A DNA stretch of 64,000 nucleotides. Origin: CAWAHD01 sp963781785. GTDB taxonomy: Bacteria; Planctomycetota; Planctomycetia; Isosphaerales; Isosphaeraceae. Both the position numbers and the translations under genes were made by a program. The stretch is taken from positions 496,001 to 560,000 of the forward strand of contig CAWAHD010000004.1 in assembly GCA_963781785.1 (NCBI GenBank), read 5' to 3'. This document shows positions 22,831 through 32,406 of the stretch, piece by piece; the stretch's first letter is position 1; every line of letters begins with the position of its first letter. A model generated the notes under the pieces. The model was not told the DNA's origin. It ran no database searches and saw only the letters and a program-made list of their open reading frames with translations.

Positions 22831-24126
22831 TTATTGACGATGGAGATCCCATTGGACGGTCCCTGTCCGCAGGGACTGGAGCCGCCTCTTGAGAAGACGC
22901 CGGACCCTCAGGGCCACCGCGATGACCCGATGGCCTTCGAGTCGATCCAGGCGGGCTCGCAACTCCGCGAGTCGTGCGAGAGCATGGGTGAGCTCATCTC
23001 GCGTTCGCGCATGGGCACCGATTGATTCGAGCACCTCTCGCTCGGACCGCTGCAGTCGTTCCGCCTTCCGCCGCAACTTGTCCTCGGATTCCTGTAGCAA
23101 CCGCTCGGATTTCTGTAGCAACCGCTCGGATTCCTGTAGCAACCGCTCGGATTGTTCCTCGCTCCGCCGTAGTTCGTCTCGGGATTCTTGGAGCAACCGC
23201 TCGGATTCCAACTTCTGCTTGGAGGTCTCGGTGAGCTGCCAATCCAGGTAGCCTGCATCGCTCCGGCTGCGGTCGAACTGCTGCTGCAAGAGATCCTCCC
23301 TCGCCATGGCGTCGGCTTGGAGTCTCGCCTGGTTCGCCGATTCGTCGACGGAGCGAGCCGCCACTTCCAACAGCGAGTCGAAGACATCTTGGGCTTCATG
23401 AACCAGGACGGCCGGGACATGGTGAACGCACGAACCATCGAAAAGCCGTTGCACCCTGGAAGGGTCCCAGGCCAGCCCGCAAGATCGGACGGCTTGGGCC
23501 AGGTCGTCCAGATACCAGTTGCTGCCGAAACAGAGCTTGGGTATCGCGACGGGCCATCCTTCCAGGATCGCTCGGAGCCGGAGGAAGTGAACTGCGGCGA
23601 GGTCGAGACTCAAGCGGTATCCGGCCGCCCCTCCGCGGCGGGTGAACACGCTCATCGCGATCTCGTGCGGCGAGCGGAGCAGCGCAATCGGCGCGACGCG
23701 AACCTCGGGGAATGCCTCGAGAACGCGACGCCAGAAGGGCCAGAGCAACACAGTCCGCGGATCCTTGAAACCCGAGACCTCGCCGGAGTCGATCAGGGTG
23801 CCGAGTAACAAACGTCCTCGATCTATGAGTTCATCGGGGATCTCGATGGTCTCTTCCCATGTCCCCCGTGATTCGATGAACCGGGACATCGTCTCGGGCG
23901 TTTCGGGAAGCTCGTCTTGGAATCCATAGACTCTCACCTGCACCGCACGGCTCAGCTCGAGGATCGGCATCGCCTCGAAGTGGCCGTGAGCATTGGACGG
24001 CTGGGCACCCAGCAGCTCGAAGGGGCCGAGCGACATCCCCATCGCATGCAAGACACTGGTCGTGAAGCTCGAGCCGCTACGATGCATGGACAGAAGAACG
24101 ATAAGCGTTCGTTCCGATCGATTCAT
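22831..24126 (-). CDS. Sulfotransferase-family protein with C-terminal coiled coil
   Basis: The protein has 431 residues from ATG 24126, which has GGAG a few bases upstream; the longer frame to 24216 has no such signal. The N-terminal region has the 5'-phosphosulfate loop of PAPS-dependent sulfotransferases (LSMHRSGSSFTTSVLHAMG) and, near residue 160, the 3'-phosphate-binding motif (LLRSPHEIAMSVFTRR). From about residue 290 a long charged heptad region with repeated SERLLQES units predicts a coiled coil, followed by a very basic end (VRRLLKRRLQSLR). The enzyme would transfer sulfate to a glycan or other acceptor in the island. The tail may mediate oligomerisation or tethering to partner glycosyltransferases, which is inference. 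The frame is intact. A related coiled coil occurs in the giant protein at 41386-45454. Confidence 0.8.
   Translation of the reverse strand: MNRSERTLIVLLSMHRSGSSFTTSVLHAMGMSLGPFELLGAQPSNAHGHFEAMPILELSRAVQVRVYGFQDELPETPETMSRFIESRGTWEETIEIPDELIDRGRLLLGTLIDSGEVSGFKDPRTVLLWPFWRRVLEAFPEVRVAPIALLRSPHEIAMSVFTRRGGAAGYRLSLDLAAVHFLRLRAILEGWPVAIPKLCFGSNWYLDDLAQAVRSCGLAWDPSRVQRLFDGSCVHHVPAVLVHEAQDVFDSLLEVAARSVDESANQARLQADAMAREDLLQQQFDRSRSDAGYLDWQLTETSKQKLESERLLQESRDELRRSEEQSERLLQESERLLQKSERLLQESEDKLRRKAERLQRSEREVLESIGAHARTRDELTHALARLAELRARLDRLEGHRVIAVALRVRRLLKRRLQSLRTGTVQWDLHRQ
23084..23146. repeat. 21-bp tandem repeat inside the sulfotransferase coiled coil
   Basis: Three almost identical 21-base units (TCGGATT[C/T]CTGTAGCAACCGC at 23084, 23105 and 23126) are followed by a diverged fourth unit. 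On the coding strand each unit gives one heptad, ERLLQ(E/K)S. The near-identity at DNA level means recent expansion, so repeat number probably varies between strains. Confidence 0.85.
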
Positions 24127-24775
24127 GGCTCCGCGGACTCTTTCGGCCAAAGGTGAACCGGACCGAGTTACCCAGCATGGGGTAACGACATTAGACAAAG
24201 TTCGAGAATCGAGCAACCCAGGTTGGACTCAAGCCGAAAGCTGGGCAAACGGCGGGTTTCTCCTCGATCCCGGGACCCTGTCATGCCACACATCATTCAA
24301 ACTCGGCCGCCTCGGCACAGATCGCCCGTGTGCACTGGCCCAGCGTCGCGTCGGAATCGTACGGGCCATCGCCTGAATCGCCCGTCGGATCATGGGAGCC
24401 TCCCTGCATTCCATGCTCCACTTGGCAAAGCCAAACACGTTAGACGAAATGAACGTGCGATCGCCGACATCGCACATCGCCTTTTCGTTTTTTGCTGCGC
24501 TGGTCTTGATCTGGTCGACTGGCACAAACTCCGGCGAGGCAAAGACTTAGCAGCTCAGAAACGGGCCGGCGGAGAGCGAAGAAAATCGAGCCTTTTTCCA
24601 GAGAAGTTTGTCTCCCATACGTTAACCTTCCGATCATTCATAAGTTGCCCGACAGTTCTCGCTTTGGGCTTGGCAGAACGAAGGTCGCAGGTTGAAATGC
24701 CGACTTCGAGAATTGGCCGCGGCCGCGCTGGCGAGACAGCCGCCGGGACAGCGGCGAGACGCAAGGAGAAGGGGC
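24127..24775. other. Divergent intergenic region between sulfotransferase and tandem GT2
   Basis: About 650 bases without a supported gene. Short frames on both strands show no recognisable motif or ribosome-binding site apart from the AGGAG that serves the ATG at 24776. The length suggests lost genes, but no remnant could be identified. Confidence 0.45.
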
Positions 24776-26925
24776 ATGGCGATGAAGGGAGTTCATCAAG
24801 GCGCCGGGAGAACGGCCGCGGATTCACCGGGGTTGCGGCGTTGGATCTTGAATGCCGCGCGTTCGACCATTCACCCGATACCGTTTGTCGGTCCGACGGT
24901 GCGGCATGGTGTGCGAAAACTGCGTTTCGCCAAGAGAAGAACCGCCCGGCTTTGGGAACTGACCAGGAAGTTGGCAGAACGGCCCGGCGATGTATCATCC
25001 TTGCTCCAGGCATGGCGGGACGGCGGAGCAAACGCGCTCAAGGATCAAGCGCAACTCCTCTTGGGAATCGCCCCGACAGGCTCCGCGTCCGACTGGTTCA
25101 AGATCGCTCGGCCGAGCGCGGCCTTGCTGTCGCGCTTCCGGCGAGCGAAATGGCCCGCCGGGGCACCAAAGTTCACGATTCTTACTCCCGTCTACAACGT
25201 CCGCGAGGACTGGCTTCGCGCCGCAGTAGCTTCCGTCCTCGCCCAAACGTATCCAAATTGGCAATTGATTCTCATCAATGACGCCTCCTCGTCGCCGCAT
25301 ATCAAGCCCACACTCGACGAGCTCGCGGCAGGCGACCCGCGCGTGAAGGTCATCCACCTGGCGTCGCGCGGGGGCGTCGGCAAGGCGACGAATCTCGGCC
25401 TGGAACGCGCCGAGGGGGACTACGTCGCCTTCATGGACCACGACGATGTCCTCGAGCCCCACGCCCTCCATCGATTCGCCCAGGCGGTGCTGGCCGACGG
25501 CGCGGATCTGATCTACAGCGACGAGGCCTTCACCTCCGAGGAAATCGACGATATTCTCGGGATACCGTTGCGTACGGCGTTTTCTTACGACTATTACTTG
25601 TGCCATCCCTATTATGTTCACCTCATTGCAGTCAAGGCGTCCACTCTGCGCCGGGTGGGAGGGGTCGACGAGACGATGCCGGTCTCCCAGGATGTTGATC
25701 TCGGATTCAGGATGATCGAGCGTTGCGGGACGATCACTCACGTCCCCGAGGTCTTGTACCGGTGGCGGTGGCATGAGACAAGTCTCTCGCACCAGCAATA
25801 CGACCGCATCCAGAACGCAACGCGAGGGGCCCTGGAGCGACACCTTTCGAGAGTGGGGCTCATCGCGACGGTTGACGATAAAACGCGCGTCAATTTCTCC
25901 GATATTCGCTTTCACCCGACAGGCGCCCCCAAGGTCGCGATCCTCCTGACCTCATTCGGGGGCCGGCGAATAGCGGAACTCCGCATCGAAGGCATCGCCA
26001 GGACCGTTCCCAGGAACTTGGCCGAGACCATCGTGGTCGACGGGCAAAACCACGGTCGCGCCCTTACCCCCGCGCCGGCCCGCACCGGCGGCCGCGGACT
26101 GCCGGCTGGGCGCTCTCTGGGAGGCACCGCCGCGCTTTTGAATCAAGCTGTTCGTCGCCTCGACTCAAGCTTCACGCACTATCTTTTTCTCGACGCGGAT
26201 ATCGAGCCGGTCAGTGATGGATGGCTTGAGCATATGCTGGGTTTCGTGATGCGCGGGGACGTTGGGATCGTGGGCCCTCTGCTCTTCGATCCCTCCTGCC
26301 GGATTCGCCATGCGGGCGTGCTCGTCGGCGTGGCGGGATCGGTGCGACATGCGTACCTCGGCGCCGACTTATGGACAGATGAGCACAAACGCAGCTACGG
26401 CAGGAACGGCGAGATTCTCTGCACTCGAGACGTCGCGGCGGTCACGGGCCGGTGCCTGTTGGTGGACGGCGAGCTTTTTCACGATCTCGGCGGATTCGAC
26501 GATCGCTTTCTCGACGATTTGCACGACGTCGACCTTTGTCTCAGAGCCCGCGCGGCGAGCAAGAAAGTTCTCTTCGACGCAAATGCTCTTCTGCTGGATC
26601 ACGCCGATCCCGACGGTCCTCGCAAGCCCTCCAAGAACGATCTGAGGTTACTGGCGCCTTGCACAGGGAAGCGCTGGCGCAATGCGACATATACTTTCAT
26701 CCCTTCCTCTCGCCGGACTCTCCCACATTTGAGTGTTCTCCGCCGGCGCGACCGCGCGTCGAGGTCCGCTTTCGGACCACGGAAGTCGTCCTTCCTGGAT
26801 CTCGTAGACGCCGGCATGCCGCGCGGGTTGACTTCCCCGAGGCGAATGAGCGCAAGGGGCGCGTCAATCTATTTAATCAGTACCTCGCAATGTCCCCGAA
26901 TCGATTGATTCATCGATCGGAATGA
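24776..26925 (+). CDS. Tandem GT2 glycosyltransferase with two GT-A domains (one late frameshift)
   Basis: About 715 residues from ATG 24776, which is preceded by AGGAG. An N-terminal helical segment of about 125 residues is followed by the first GT-A domain: FTILTPVYNVREDWL, LINDASSS, the DXD-type DYVAFMDHDDVLEPHAL and the VSQDVDLGFRMIERCG acceptor region. A second GT-A domain follows (KVAILLTSFGGRR, YLFLDADIEPVSDGWL, LDDLHDVDLCLRARA). The second domain has DADIEP as its metal motif. Near 26645 the frame shifts; the shifted frame (HREALAQCDIYFHPFLSPD) is the usual ending of this family and runs to a stop at 26925. Rhamnan or O-antigen-type chain synthesis is typical of such double GT2 proteins, but donor and acceptor cannot be read from sequence. 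Confidence 0.8.
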
Positions 26926-27083
26926 ACCCTGAGTGGCAATGGAACGGTCTGCGACCAAAAGAACTTTTCGTCCCGCGTTGACCAAAAAAGGGTCGATCGT
27001 TACATTGCTTCGCTCCGTGTCCTCGAACACCTCTCCGCAGGTTCCGGGTAAAAATCCAGAAGGTTTCTCGGAGATCCACTCTG

Positions 27084-27935
27084 ATGTTCGAAACCCCTCC
27101 GCGTCCCGTCGATCGCACAATTTCGGCGAACGAAGGCATGTTCCAAGGCAACGAAGCGCATTATTTTGGAGTCGGTGCCGGCGCCGTGACGAACATCAAG
27201 CGCGCGCTGGGCGCTGCCGGGCGGAATCCCGACTCGGTCGCGCGCATTCTCGACCTTCCCTGCGGCCACGGACGCGTTTTGAGATATCTGAAGACCGAGT
27301 TTCCGCACGCCGAAATTACCGCATGCGACCTCCTCACCGATGGCGTCGACTTCTGCGCCTCACAGTTCGGAGCCATCCCCGTCTATTCCGATCCGGATCC
27401 TTCCCGGATCCCACTCGCTCGGGATGCGTTCGATCTCGTCTGGGTCGGCTCGCTCGTGACGCATCTGGACGCTCAAGGCTTTAGCCTTTTCCTCGCGTTT
27501 TTCCGGGATCTCCTCAAGCGAGATGGACTGCTGGTCTTCTCGACGCACGGGCGGCAAGCGCACGCGCGTATTGCAAACGACGACTGCCTGTATGGACTCG
27601 ACGAGCGCAGGCGGAACATGATTCTCCGCGAATATGAGAGGATCGGTTTCGGTTACGCCGACCATCCTGGGCAGGACGGCTGGGGCATTTCGTTGTCGGA
27701 GCCCCATTGGGTCTGCCGCCTGATCACCAGCATTCCTGAACTCCGCCTCATCAATGTCAGCGAAAAGTCGTGGGACGATCATCACGACGTCTTCGCCTGT
27801 GTGCGCGACCCCGATTGGCAAGTTAAATGCACGCCCGCTCCTGATGTGCGAAGCACGCGCGGTCACAACGGCGCTGACAGTTTAGCGGGGAAGACCCAAG
27901 CCCGGTGGAAGGGCTGGTGGAAGCGCTCCGCCTGA
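27084..27935 (+). CDS. SAM-dependent methyltransferase, island paralog A
   Basis: 283 residues with an intact frame. Motif I is ILDLPCGHGRVLRYL, followed by EITACDLLTDGVDFCASQFG, then DAFDLVWVGSLVTHLD and LLKRDGLLVFSTHG, all in class I Rossmann order. It is closely related to the minus-strand gene at 36082-37116: both begin with a short lead to EGMFQGNE or DGMFEGNE, share CGHGRVLRYL and end with EKSWD(D/N)HHDV followed by a variable tail. The two are probably duplicates within this island. The start is ATG 27084. Frequent neighbours of this type methylate sugars or act on fatty or amino groups; no substrate is inferred. Confidence 0.82.
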   Translation: MFETPPRPVDRTISANEGMFQGNEAHYFGVGAGAVTNIKRALGAAGRNPDSVARILDLPCGHGRVLRYLKTEFPHAEITACDLLTDGVDFCASQFGAIPVYSDPDPSRIPLARDAFDLVWVGSLVTHLDAQGFSLFLAFFRDLLKRDGLLVFSTHGRQAHARIANDDCLYGLDERRRNMILREYERIGFGYADHPGQDGWGISLSEPHWVCRLITSIPELRLINVSEKSWDDHHDVFACVRDPDWQVKCTPAPDVRSTRGHNGADSLAGKTQARWKGWWKRSA

Positions 27936-28454
27936 AAACCAATGATGCCTGCGCGTGGACCGCTCAGGGGACACTGACCCGGGCAGCCGAAGGGCGGCGG
28001 GGACAACCATCGATCGCAGGCATTCGGGGCTGACGCTGTGAAGCCGCGCTTCTCCGGTGATGCGCAGCGTGAGGCTCACGCGCTCCCGACGGAACCGGCA
28101 AACCCGAAGAAATCCACGTTGACGACTTCCACTCCGATCGATACATTGCCGCCGTCCAACCGGCCAGGGCTTCTTGATTAAACGCAGATGCTCGCTCGCC
28201 AGCCGCGCCGGCGAGAAATGAGCAGCCGATCTGGTCCGGTGGCTCAACATCCCCCAGGCGGACCAGATGCGTTACGCCGCCGGCTTCCAGCTCGACGCGC
28301 GAACCCGAGGCGGCGAAATCGACCGCGGCGTGACCCGCCGGCCTTGTCGCTGTAGAGAACCTCTGGCGGATTCTGTTCGCCCGTTACCGACCTAACTCAT
28401 TGAACGAAGTTCAGGGGCGACCGGCATCTTCCGCGAGCTGCAGGATCCTGACGT
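27936..28454. other. Intergenic stretch with no recognisable gene
   Basis: About 520 bases. Minus-strand frames contain short protein-like stretches (for example VEVVNVDFFGFAGSV and ELEAGGVTHLVRLGDVEPPD) broken by stops and lacking starts. This suggests a degraded gene whose family I cannot name. No plus-strand frame is convincing. Confidence 0.4.
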
Positions 28455-30269
28455 ATGAGTTCAGACACAATGGCATCACGGGCCGCGCAGGGCGTTTCGG
28501 CGGGTTCCCAGGCAACCGTTCTGCGACTGCATGACGCAAGAGCGCCAGCAATCGAGGCCCTGAGCCACGGCGCGATCGCTCGCGAAGTTACCGGAACGCT
28601 CGATCGCTTGCGGGAGCTCCTCGGCAGATTCCTCGATCGCAGCGCCGCGGAGCGTTACGAGCGTTATGCGGTGAGGCACGCTGGCTGCCGCTGGAAGCCC
28701 CGTCTGGCCTTGGTGCTGCCCGAGGAGTTCTCGACGGAGCGCCCAACCCACCTGCGCGACCTGACGGCGGCACTCGAGGTGCTCGCCCCGGTCATGGACC
28801 AGTACAACGTCAACGTCGTGAGCGACAGCCCGGACGCGGCTCGTCTGTTCCGCGGGGTCGTGCCTTACTCGCAGGATGCCATCTCCGCGAGCCAAGGGGT
28901 GATCGCGATCGTGTCGCGCCGGCTCAACGCCCTGGTCGGCGCGATTCGGCCGAGCCGGCGCGTTGGGGCCGACCCGTGCGCGTTTCGCGTCAACAAGAGG
29001 CGGATCGTTTTTGAGGCCGGCGGTGTCGAGCTTCCCTTCGCGCGGACCCCAGACTGCGAAATCGCTCGAAACGCCCGTGGTTGTGTGTCGGTGCTACTCG
29101 ACGAGGATGACGAGGTGCCATCGTTCTTGGAGGCGCTTCGGCGGCTGCGAGTGGGGGGCCTGCCCCTGCGCCTGACTCTCTCGTCGCGTGCCGACGAGGA
29201 TTTCGCCCGGCGAATCCACGCGGCCTTCGAGACTGATCCACGGGTTGAGATCCGCGATCCCGAGCCTTGCGGGTTGGCAAGCCTGGCCGATTTTCAGATC
29301 AGCAACGACTTGATCGCCCTCTTGACGCAGCCGAAATCGGCGTTGACGCGCTATCTTTTCCGCCAAGGCGAATTCTGGCGCGTGGGCGAGAGCCCGCCCC
29401 ACCGATCGGACTTCTACCTGTTCCGTGGTGAGGAATCGAATGCCCATCGATTGCTCGATTCGTGGTTCGGCGAGCGCGGCCTCAAACGGCCTCGACTTGC
29501 TACGCTCAACCATGCTTCAGCGGTCGAGCCGCTGGTCAGCATCGTCGTCCCGATCTATGACCGTGCGGCCGAGATCATCCGACTGGCCCACTCGATCTAC
29601 CAGCAGGACTACCCGTGGATCGAGGTGGTCCTCGTCGCCAACGGCAGCCCCCCCGAGACAATCCACGCGATCCGGACCGCCGAGAACTACTTGATGAGAC
29701 GGCGGTTCCGCGTCCGCATCATCGAGTTAGTGCAAGCATATGGTACAGCGACGTTCCCGCGGGACCTGGGCATCCGGGCCAGCAGTGGTGAAATGATCTG
29801 CGTGCTCGATTCCGATGATTGGCTCGACCCTGGCTTCTTCGCGTTCCTCCAGGGCGCGTCCTGGCGCAGCGATACGCTCTACTACCCGAAGCGGCTGTAC
29901 CACGACCACGGTCGCGCGATGGAAAAAAGCTTTCCATTCGGGGAGACGATTTCGGGGCTGGGGACCCTTGAATCCCGGGAACTGGCCGCGGCTTTACAGG
30001 GTTTTGGCAACTTCGTGAGCAACTCGGGCGTCTGCTTCGCCCGCGACCTCTTCGAGCGAGCCGGAGGCATCGATCACCGGCTCATCTACGGCGAGGATCT
30101 TTATCTCTGGTGGCGGTGCGCCTTGGCCGGCGGTCGCGCTCAGGAGTTGGACGGACGGGTCAACATCTCGCTCCACCGCGGAAACAACGAGCTGTTGGTC
30201 GGCGAGAAGAGCCGGCTGGAGACGGCGAGCGAGCTGGCCCGAAGCCAGGAGCTGACCCAATGGCTGTGA
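28455..30269 (+). CDS. GT2-family glycosyltransferase with long N-terminal region
   Basis: 604 residues, intact frame, ATG 28455. The GT-A domain occupies roughly residues 350-600: VSIVVPIYDRAAEIIRLAHS, VLVANGSPPE, then ATFPRDLGIRASSGEMICVL with the metal motif DSDDWLDPG, and GEDLYLWWRCALAGG as the acceptor and base region. The first 350 residues are only weakly characteristic, with alternating strands and helices (LALVLPEEFSTERPTHLRDL, GCVSVLLDEDDEVPSFLEAL) that look like a GT-B half-domain; this is a guess. The last 10 bases (ATGGCTGTGA) overlap the start of the next gene, so the two are translationally coupled and probably act in sequence on one glycan. Confidence 0.8.
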   Translation: MSSDTMASRAAQGVSAGSQATVLRLHDARAPAIEALSHGAIAREVTGTLDRLRELLGRFLDRSAAERYERYAVRHAGCRWKPRLALVLPEEFSTERPTHLRDLTAALEVLAPVMDQYNVNVVSDSPDAARLFRGVVPYSQDAISASQGVIAIVSRRLNALVGAIRPSRRVGADPCAFRVNKRRIVFEAGGVELPFARTPDCEIARNARGCVSVLLDEDDEVPSFLEALRRLRVGGLPLRLTLSSRADEDFARRIHAAFETDPRVEIRDPEPCGLASLADFQISNDLIALLTQPKSALTRYLFRQGEFWRVGESPPHRSDFYLFRGEESNAHRLLDSWFGERGLKRPRLATLNHASAVEPLVSIVVPIYDRAAEIIRLAHSIYQQDYPWIEVVLVANGSPPETIHAIRTAENYLMRRRFRVRIIELVQAYGTATFPRDLGIRASSGEMICVLDSDDWLDPGFFAFLQGASWRSDTLYYPKRLYHDHGRAMEKSFPFGETISGLGTLESRELAAALQGFGNFVSNSGVCFARDLFERAGGIDHRLIYGEDLYLWWRCALAGGRAQELDGRVNISLHRGNNELLVGEKSRLETASELARSQELTQWL

Positions 30270-31555
30270 AACGCATCGGCTTCCTGCTGCCGGAGCTCCG
30301 AATCGTCGGCGGCATCAACGTCGTGCTCAACTGGGGCGTGGTCCTGGTCAAATCCGGCTATCACGTCGAGATGATCCTGCCGTCATCCGCAACTCCGTCG
30401 GAGGTACCATTCCTCTCCGCGGCGGACAGCCAGCGACTCGAACTGACCAGCGAGCGCGAAGCGCGGCACCGTCGCTACCATGCCGTGATCGCGACATACT
30501 GGACGGGCATCGCGCTCTTGGCCGAGCTCAATGCCGACCATTACGCCTGGTTCATGCAGGCGTATGAGAGCCAGTTCCTCGATCACAACTCGTCGGCCCA
30601 GGCTGACTTTGATGAGCTCGTCGCCAGCCAGATAAACGTCATCACAACCGCGCACTGGCTCGAGCAACACATCCTGCGGCACTACAATTTCGAGCCGAAG
30701 CAGACCTTCTGTGTGATCAGCGGCCTTGATAAGACACTCTGGAGATCGGTGCCGCGCGAGCCACTGCGACCTGGCGGACGGCCGGTCCGCTTCCTCATCG
30801 AGGGCCCGGTGACCGACCGCCGCAAGAACGTGGCGCGGACCGTCCGGTTGCTGGAAGAGCTCGGTCTGTGCTATACGTGGGTCGGCGCCACTGTCGACCG
30901 CTCGCTGACTGGCCCGAACTGCAGTGGAGTCGAGGAACAGGTCCCGTATCAGCGAATGCCTCAGATCTACGGGTCGGCCGATGTGTTGGTCAAGGCGTCG
31001 AACTCCGAGGGGATGTTTGGGCCGCCGCTCGAGATGTTCGCCACCGGAGGCACTGCCGCCGCGTGGAACGTTCAGGGCGCCGAGGAGTACATGGCCGATC
31101 GGTACAACTCACGGCTCGTGCCGATGAACTCCTGGCCCCAATTTGTCGAGGCCGTACGCGAGCTGGCCAGCGACCCCGAGCTGGTCGTTTCCCTTCAGAA
31201 GAATGCCCTGACGACTGCCGAGTCCTGGCCGACGTGGGACGACCAGGCTGATCAGATCCGCGCAACGATCGAGTCACTCGTGCCCCTCGGGCGCTGCTCG
31301 CTGGTTCGCCACATTGCGACCAACCAGTTCCGGTCGACGATTCACTCGCTCGCCGATGCCGATCGCGCTACGCAGGCTCTCGCCCAACTGGATCAGCTCA
31401 CGAACAGCCGCGCCTGGCGGTTCGTTCGCCTGCTTTGGCGCGTTCGGAAGCGGCTGGCGCCAGACGGGTCGCGACGCTGGACTTACTTGCTCCAGACCGC
31501 TCGGATGGTTTGGCGTGTGGGATCTCGGACGAAATTAATAGACACTTCTCGATAA
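30260..31555 (+). CDS. GT4-family glycosyltransferase (WsaF-like)
   Basis: 431 residues from ATG 30260, which overlaps the preceding GT2 stop by 10 bases. The N-terminal strand and loop (RIGFLLPELRIVGGINVVLN) and the C-terminal donor region (SADVLVKASNSEGMFGPPLE followed by EMFATGGTAAAWN) follow the GT-B pattern of rhamnosyltransferases such as WsaF. A basic tail (NSRAWRFVRLLWRVRKRLAP) is of a type common in polysaccharide glycosyltransferases and may associate with the membrane. The longer frame from 30110 is a shadow of the upstream gene's 3' end. Together with that GT2 gene it forms a two-gene unit followed by a non-coding stretch. Confidence 0.82.
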   Translation: MAVKRIGFLLPELRIVGGINVVLNWGVVLVKSGYHVEMILPSSATPSEVPFLSAADSQRLELTSEREARHRRYHAVIATYWTGIALLAELNADHYAWFMQAYESQFLDHNSSAQADFDELVASQINVITTAHWLEQHILRHYNFEPKQTFCVISGLDKTLWRSVPREPLRPGGRPVRFLIEGPVTDRRKNVARTVRLLEELGLCYTWVGATVDRSLTGPNCSGVEEQVPYQRMPQIYGSADVLVKASNSEGMFGPPLEMFATGGTAAAWNVQGAEEYMADRYNSRLVPMNSWPQFVEAVRELASDPELVVSLQKNALTTAESWPTWDDQADQIRATIESLVPLGRCSLVRHIATNQFRSTIHSLADADRATQALAQLDQLTNSRAWRFVRLLWRVRKRLAPDGSRRWTYLLQTARMVWRVGSRTKLIDTSR

Positions 31556-32042
31556 ACGCCACCGCGAGGTGCAGCAAGCATAAGCCGTTTTCTGCTTGAA
31601 AGTTAGTGTATTGGTTCAGGGTGAATGGGACAGGAGGCCCTTCTCGTTGAGCTAGTTGCTGGAAACAAGAACTGTGAATGGATTTATTGCTTTTGGGCCA
31701 ATTCCGGAAGGCCATGGGGCGGCTTCGTGCCGCCTCTCCGGTCTTGGCCCCTGGGTCGGCGCTGGGACGCGTCCCCGCGTTGCCCTATCCTCCGCCCAAG
31801 TTTCCTCCATGTATCTCAGCGCACCTTCATCAGGCAATTTCCTTCTCGTCGGCTTTTGCTCGCTGCCTGGCGTTCGCGGCCGGCTTTCGGTGCATGACCC
31901 GGGCGACCTCGACTGGACCGAGTATGGAACTTCCTTGGTCAACGCAGCGCTCGTTCGCGAGCAGATCGAGAAAGCGACTGGCCGGCCACTCTACTCGCGG
32001 ACGCGGCGCGGTTTCTGGAATCATCAGGATTTCTACTTGATT
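31556..32042. other. Remnant-rich stretch downstream of the GT2/GT4 pair
   Basis: About 490 bases with no intact gene. A plus-strand frame from about 31880 to 32050 reads protein-like (VHDPGDLDWTEYGTSLVNAA, then RTRRGFWNHQDFYLISKV) and looks like the end of a glycan-island enzyme whose beginning is gone; its family is not clear. It abuts the minus-strand HAF remnant. Confidence 0.4.
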
Positions 32043-32310
32043 TCAAAGGTAGGACTGCGCCGCACCGCCGATCGGCTGGACGGTGATCAGCACGTCCCCG
32101 TTCTGGTTGATCGCAACTGCCCGGCTATCGTACGACTGACTGCTCGTAATCTTTGGGAGTAAATCCGTCATTTGGCCATTTTGGTAGAGAGCTGGGTGGA
32201 ACTCGTACCCGCCGTACGCGGTTGTCACCAGGAATCCCGCGATCTGTCCAGAGTTATTAATTGCGTACGGCGACATCAACAAAGTCGTCGCGGATCCGCC
32301 TTGGCCCGAT
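32043..32310 (-). pseudogene. Remnant of a HAF-repeat extracellular protein
   Basis: The minus-strand frame ending in TGA at 32043-32045 shows two HAF-type repeat units: SPYAINNSGQIAGFLVTTAY with HPALYQNGQMTDL, and AVAINQNGDVLITV. These are typical of planctomycete extracellular HAF-family proteins. Intact family members have many repeats and a signal peptide; here only the last one or two repeats remain, with no start or signal. The fragment lies between island glycosyltransferases and probably marks a former gene border. Confidence 0.6.
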
Positions 32311-32406
32311 GTTCAAAAGCAGGGAACATCAACCCCCAGACGGATCGAACAATCCGTTCAGGGTTTAAACCGCCGACGTCCGCGCGCGAACGACACGGAG
32401 GTAGTC

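Noticed and set aside
23084..23146. CRISPR-like repeats
   Set aside because: Units are contiguous without spacers and encode protein heptads.
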